8,778 bases of DNA. Source: Actinospica sp035712985 (lineage in GTDB: Bacteria; Actinomycetota; Actinomycetes; Streptomycetales; Catenulisporaceae). The position numbers and the translations under genes were made by a program. Of the stretch, positions 6,624 through 8,778 are shown one piece after another (the first letter of the stretch is position 1; every line of letters starts with the position of its first letter). A model generated the notes under the pieces. That model saw only the letters and a program-made list of their open reading frames with translations. It did no database searches and had not been told where the DNA came from. The DNA lies in the NCBI GenBank assembly GCA_035712985.1, contig DASTAE010000149.1:1-8778 (forward strand), in the 5' to 3' direction.

Positions 6624-7073
6624 CTAGCCGTGCATCGCGGCGCCCTTCATCACCTTGTCCACGGCGTTCTTCGGCCCGTGCACGGCGATCCCGACCAGAT
6701 CCAGGTCCGCCCGGGCCACCGCGCGCACCGCCGCGCGGTTGTCCCGGTCGTTTCCGGTCAGGAAAAGGTTTTCCGTGTAAACGGCAATCGGGAGATCCCG
6801 ATCGAGCGCCCTGGAGTGCGCCTGCCGGAGGATTACCTTGTTCCCCTGGAGAACCACCACCGGCTGCCGGAACATCGAGAGATATGCATTGCCGTCCGCG
6901 TCCGCATAGGGTTCGCCGATCGTCTCCGGATTGCCCGCGGCGATCCCGCTCATCAGGAAGGCGCAGACGTTCAGCCCCTGCCAGGCCTGCAGGTCATCGC
7001 GCAGCAGAACGGCGATCTTGGTGTCGAAACGGATCGGCTGCGCAGCGTCGTCGGCCGTTGTCTCTTCGCTCAT
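6624..7073 (-). CDS. DUF2000 family protein
   Basis: This is a 149-residue protein recognised as DUF2000 from FDTKIAVLLRDDLQAWQGLNV (16-36, cited in part), AFLMSGIA (38-45), IGEPYADADG (52-61), FRQPVVVL (68-75), YTENLFLTG (99-107) and the ending DLDLVGIAVHGPKNAVDKVMKG. The family is compact, probably cytoplasmic, and thought to resemble the peptidyl-tRNA hydrolase 2 fold; no biochemical role is established, and I assign none. No signal peptide or membrane segment is seen. The start at 7073 is chosen because the family similarity begins soon after it and AGGA (7081-7084) lies 7 bases upstream. Extending to an upstream start at 7244 adds non-family sequence across the intergenic dyad. It is followed after 18 bases by the AraC-type gene, suggesting a two-gene unit. 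The middle of the gene is less GC-rich than its neighbours. Confidence 0.88.
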   Translation of the reverse strand: MSEETTADDAAQPIRFDTKIAVLLRDDLQAWQGLNVCAFLMSGIAAGNPETIGEPYADADGNAYLSMFRQPVVVLQGNKVILRQAHSRALDRDLPIAVYTENLFLTGNDRDNRAAVRAVARADLDLVGIAVHGPKNAVDKVMKGAAMHG

Positions 7074-7080
7074 GGGAACA

Positions 7081-7084
7081 TCCT
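7081..7084 (-). promoter_or_regulatory. Ribosome binding site deciding the DUF2000 start
   Basis: On the minus strand AGGA ends 7 bases before the ATG at 7073 and is the best Shine-Dalgarno match near any candidate start of this frame. It supports the 149-residue product over the longer frame. Confidence 0.6.
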
Positions 7085-7145
7085 GCGCGCGCGGCGGCCG
7101 GGACTCTTGTACGTTCTTGTCCACCAGTCGAAAGAGGTTCTGGCG

Positions 7146-7186
7146 TCCTGCCGACGAATCTGTACCATGGCACCTGTACGGCAGGA
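7146..7186. promoter_or_regulatory. Operator-like inverted repeat in the DUF2000/serA divergent region
   Basis: TCCTGCCG (7146-7153) is perfectly inverted as CGGCAGGA (7179-7186) with a 25-base spacer. The spacer holds a second near-palindrome, GTACCATGGCAC (7162-7173), and two copies of TGTAC (7161-7165 and 7175-7179); a third TGTAC is at 7108-7112. The site lies 73 bases upstream of the DUF2000 start and just before the possible serA -10 box. A regulator, perhaps the nearby AraC protein, could bind here; an RNA hairpin in a leader is the alternative. The rest of 7074-7312 shows no gene. Confidence 0.45.
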
Positions 7187-7199
7187 AGACACGCGACGT

Positions 7200-7205
7200 T
7201 AACAT
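7200..7205 (+). promoter_or_regulatory. Possible -10 box of serA promoter
   Basis: TAACAT fits the actinobacterial TAnnnT consensus and stands out as AT-rich. No good TTGAC-like -35 box lies 16-19 bases upstream; that position overlaps the right arm of the dyad. If used, transcription would start near 7212, leaving a leader of about 100 bases before the serA start. Confidence 0.25.
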
Positions 7206-7237
7206 TCGCCGACGGTCCGTGTGATCCACGTATGCCA

Positions 7238-7257
7238 GGACCACAGCGTCGTGGACC
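7238..7257 (+). other. Small hairpin in the presumed serA leader
   Basis: GGACCAC (7238-7244) pairs with GTGGACC (7251-7257) around the loop AGCGTC, with one A-A mismatch, giving CCAC/GTGG plus GG/CC. It lies 55 bases before the serA start. It is weak and has no T-tract; I see no known riboswitch or short leader peptide. Confidence 0.3.
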
Positions 7258-7302
7258 CCGGGCGCTCATCCGTTAGCTCCCCACCCTCACCGACGGACGA
7301 CC

Positions 7303-7306
7303 GGAG
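7303..7306 (+). promoter_or_regulatory. Ribosome binding site deciding the serA GTG start
   Basis: GGAG ends 6 bases before the GTG at 7313. It fixes that GTG as the start and gives an N-terminus that aligns with known SerA proteins. Confidence 0.7.
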
Positions 7307-7312
7307 ATCGCT

Positions 7313-8778
7313 GTGTCAGGCAAACCCGTTGTGCTCATCGCCGAGGAACTCAGCCCCGCGACCGTGGCGGCGCTCGGCCCCGACTTCGAAGTGCGCTACG
7401 TCGACGGCGCCGATCGCGCGGCGCTGCTGCCCGCGATCGAGGAGGCCGACGCGATCCTGGTCCGCTCGGCGACCCAGGTGGACGCCGAGGCCATCGAGGC
7501 CGCCAAGAACCTCAAGGTGATCGCGCGGGCCGGCGTCGGCCTGGACAACGTGGACATCACGGCCGCGACCCGCTCCGGCGTCATGGTGGTCAACGCGCCG
7601 ACCTCGAACATCACCTCCGCGGCCGAGCTGACCGTCGCGCACATCCTGGCCAGCGCGCGCAACGTGGCCAGCGCCAGCGCCGCGCTCAAGGGCGGCAAGT
7701 GGGCGCGCAGCAAGTACAGCGGCGTGGAGCTCGACGGCAAGACGGTCGGCATCGTCGGCCTCGGCCGGATCGGCGCCCTGGTCGCGGCCCGGCTGCTGCC
7801 CTTCGGCGTGAAGCTGGTGGCCTACGACCCCTTCGTGCAGGCGGGCAAGGCGGCGCAGATCGGCGCGCAGCTGCTCTCCCTGGACGAGCTGCTCGCGCAG
7901 TCCGACTTCATCACCGTGCACATGCCGAAGACGCCCGAGACGATCGGCCTGATCGGCGAGGAGGCGCTGCGCAAGGTCAAGCCGAACGTCCGGATCATCA
8001 ACGTGGCGCGCGGCGGCCTGGTCGACGAGGCGGCGCTGGCCGCGGCGATCAAGGAGGGCCGGGTCGCGGGCGCGGGCATCGACGTGTACGCCAAGGAGCC
8101 GTGCACCGACTCCCCGCTGTTCGAGCTCGACCAGGTCGTCGTCACCCCGCACCTCGGCGCCTCCACCGACGAGGCGCAGGAGAAGGCGGGCGTCTCGGTG
8201 GCCCGCTCGGTGCGCCAGGCGCTCGGCGGCGAGCTGGTGCCGGACGCGGTGAACATCCAGGGCGGCATCATCGCCGAGGACGTGCGCCCCGGCGTCCCGC
8301 TCGCCGAGAAGCTCGGCCGGCTGTTCACGCACCTGGCCGGCGGCGCCGCGCAGCAGCTCGACGTGGTCGTGGCGGGCGAGATCACCCAGCACGACGTGAA
8401 GGTGCTCGAGCTCTCCGCGCTCAAGGGCGTGTTCGCGGACATCACCGAGAGCCCGGTCTCCTTCGTCAACGCCCCCTACCTGGCCCAGGAGCGCGGCCTC
8501 GAGGTGCGGCTGACCACGACCTCCGAGTCGCCCGACTACCGCAACCTGGTCACCGTGCGCGGCACGCTGGCCAGCGGCGAGGTCGTCGAGGTGTCCGGCA
8601 CCGTCTCCGGCAAGAACCAGGTGCACCGGATCGTCGACGTCAACGGCTTCACCGTCGACGTCGGCCTGGACGAGCACACCGTCTTCTTCCGCTACACCGA
8701 CCGCCCCGGCGTGATCGGCACCCTCGGCCGGATCCTCGGCGAGGCGGGCGTGAACATCGCCGGCATGCAGGTCTCCCG
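7313..8778 (+). CDS. serA: D-3-phosphoglycerate dehydrogenase (3' end outside window)
   Basis: This enzyme oxidises 3-phosphoglycerate to 3-phosphohydroxypyruvate with NAD, the committed step of serine synthesis, in the cytoplasm. The frame from GTG 7313 stays open to the window end (488 complete codons). Visible features are the substrate-domain motifs RAGVGLDNVD (72-81) and NAPTSNITSAAE (94-105), and the NAD-binding loop GLGRIG (149-154). The catalytic residues are Arg233 (NVARGGLVDE), Glu262 (YAKEP) and His280 (TPHLGAST). After about residue 300 comes the intervening domain found in long actinobacterial SerA proteins such as that of Mycobacterium tuberculosis, then the start of an ACT domain near 460 (YTDRPGVIGTLGRILGEAGVNI). 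Proteins of this type have about 530 residues, so roughly 40 are cut off. The ACT and intervening domains are the usual site of serine feedback inhibition. It is divergent from the DUF2000-araC pair. Confidence 0.97.
   Translation, partial: MSGKPVVLIAEELSPATVAALGPDFEVRYVDGADRAALLPAIEEADAILVRSATQVDAEAIEAAKNLKVIARAGVGLDNVDITAATRSGVMVVNAPTSNITSAAELTVAHILASARNVASASAALKGGKWARSKYSGVELDGKTVGIVGLGRIGALVAARLLPFGVKLVAYDPFVQAGKAAQIGAQLLSLDELLAQSDFITVHMPKTPETIGLIGEEALRKVKPNVRIINVARGGLVDEAALAAAIKEGRVAGAGIDVYAKEPCTDSPLFELDQVVVTPHLGASTDEAQEKAGVSVARSVRQALGGELVPDAVNIQGGIIAEDVRPGVPLAEKLGRLFTHLAGGAAQQLDVVVAGEITQHDVKVLELSALKGVFADITESPVSFVNAPYLAQERGLEVRLTTTSESPDYRNLVTVRGTLASGEVVEVSGTVSGKNQVHRIVDVNGFTVDVGLDEHTVFFRYTDRPGVIGTLGRILGEAGVNIAGMQVS

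Noticed and set aside
7087..7140. Minus-strand promoter for DUF2000 (TTCGAC with TACAAG, 15-base spacing)
   Set aside because: Both hexamers are poor matches and the spacing is short; not strong enough to list as a feature.
5862..7202. 446-codon open frame on the plus strand opposite araC and DUF2000
   Set aside because: It covers two well-supported minus-strand genes and their spacer, and its composition is typical of a shadow frame.
7074..7244. N-terminal extension of the DUF2000 protein
   Set aside because: The extra 57 residues have no family similarity and run through the intergenic dyad; AGGA at 7081-7084 supports the start at 7073.
7316..8677. 453-codon open frame on the minus strand opposite serA
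   Set aside because: The plus strand encodes an unmistakable SerA with all catalytic residues; the opposite frame is low-complexity Asp/Arg/Val/His sequence.
1..8778. Mobile element, CRISPR array, tRNA, phage or biosynthetic cluster genes
   Set aside because: No transposase motifs, terminal repeats, repeat-spacer pattern, tRNA-like folding or biosynthetic domains were seen; the gene content is transport, regulation and serine synthesis.

Overview
The window is strongly GC-rich, with nearly every third codon position G or C. Reading frames are tightly packed, intrinsic hairpins lack T-tracts, and the SerA is of the long actinobacterial type. This points to a high-GC actinomycete chromosome (Streptomycetales/Catenulisporales-like); I cannot name the genus. 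There are no mobile elements, CRISPR arrays, rRNA or tRNA genes. No stretch over 300 bases lacks a gene; the longest gap is 239 bases.

Left half (1-5796, + strand): a complete-looking Opp/Dpp-type peptide ABC importer. In order it has an extracytoplasmic family 5 substrate-binding protein (5' end outside the window), a 175-base spacer with a 17-base direct repeat and a 15-bp GC-rich hairpin, two OppB/DppB- and OppC/DppC-type permeases, and two ATPases (DppD- and DppF-type). The ATPases both carry a C-terminal four-cysteine set. Genes from the first permease on are nearly contiguous or overlapping, suggesting one translationally coupled operon. The hairpin after the binding-protein gene would allow more binding protein than membrane complex. 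The most unusual structure is the dppB-dppC junction, where the 3' end of dppB and the dppC start context occur twice in diverged form, creating a 25-codon mini-ORF that links the two genes by identical 8-base stop/start overlaps.

Middle (5793-7073, - strand): an AraC-family regulator and, just upstream of it, a DUF2000 protein. They are probably cotranscribed and lie in the same reading frame, separated by one stop codon and 18 bases. The araC gene converges on the transporter operon and both genes end in one shared CTAG. The only good terminator-like hairpin for the transporter operon lies inside the end of the araC coding sequence. Whether the AraC protein controls the transporter is unknown.

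Right end (7074-8778): a 239-base divergent intergenic region with an operator-like dyad, a possible -10 box and a small leader hairpin. It is followed by serA (D-3-phosphoglycerate dehydrogenase, first step of serine synthesis from 3-phosphoglycerate), which runs off the window inside its C-terminal ACT domain. Overall this is ordinary core/transport gene content; the interest lies mainly in the junctions and non-coding structures.
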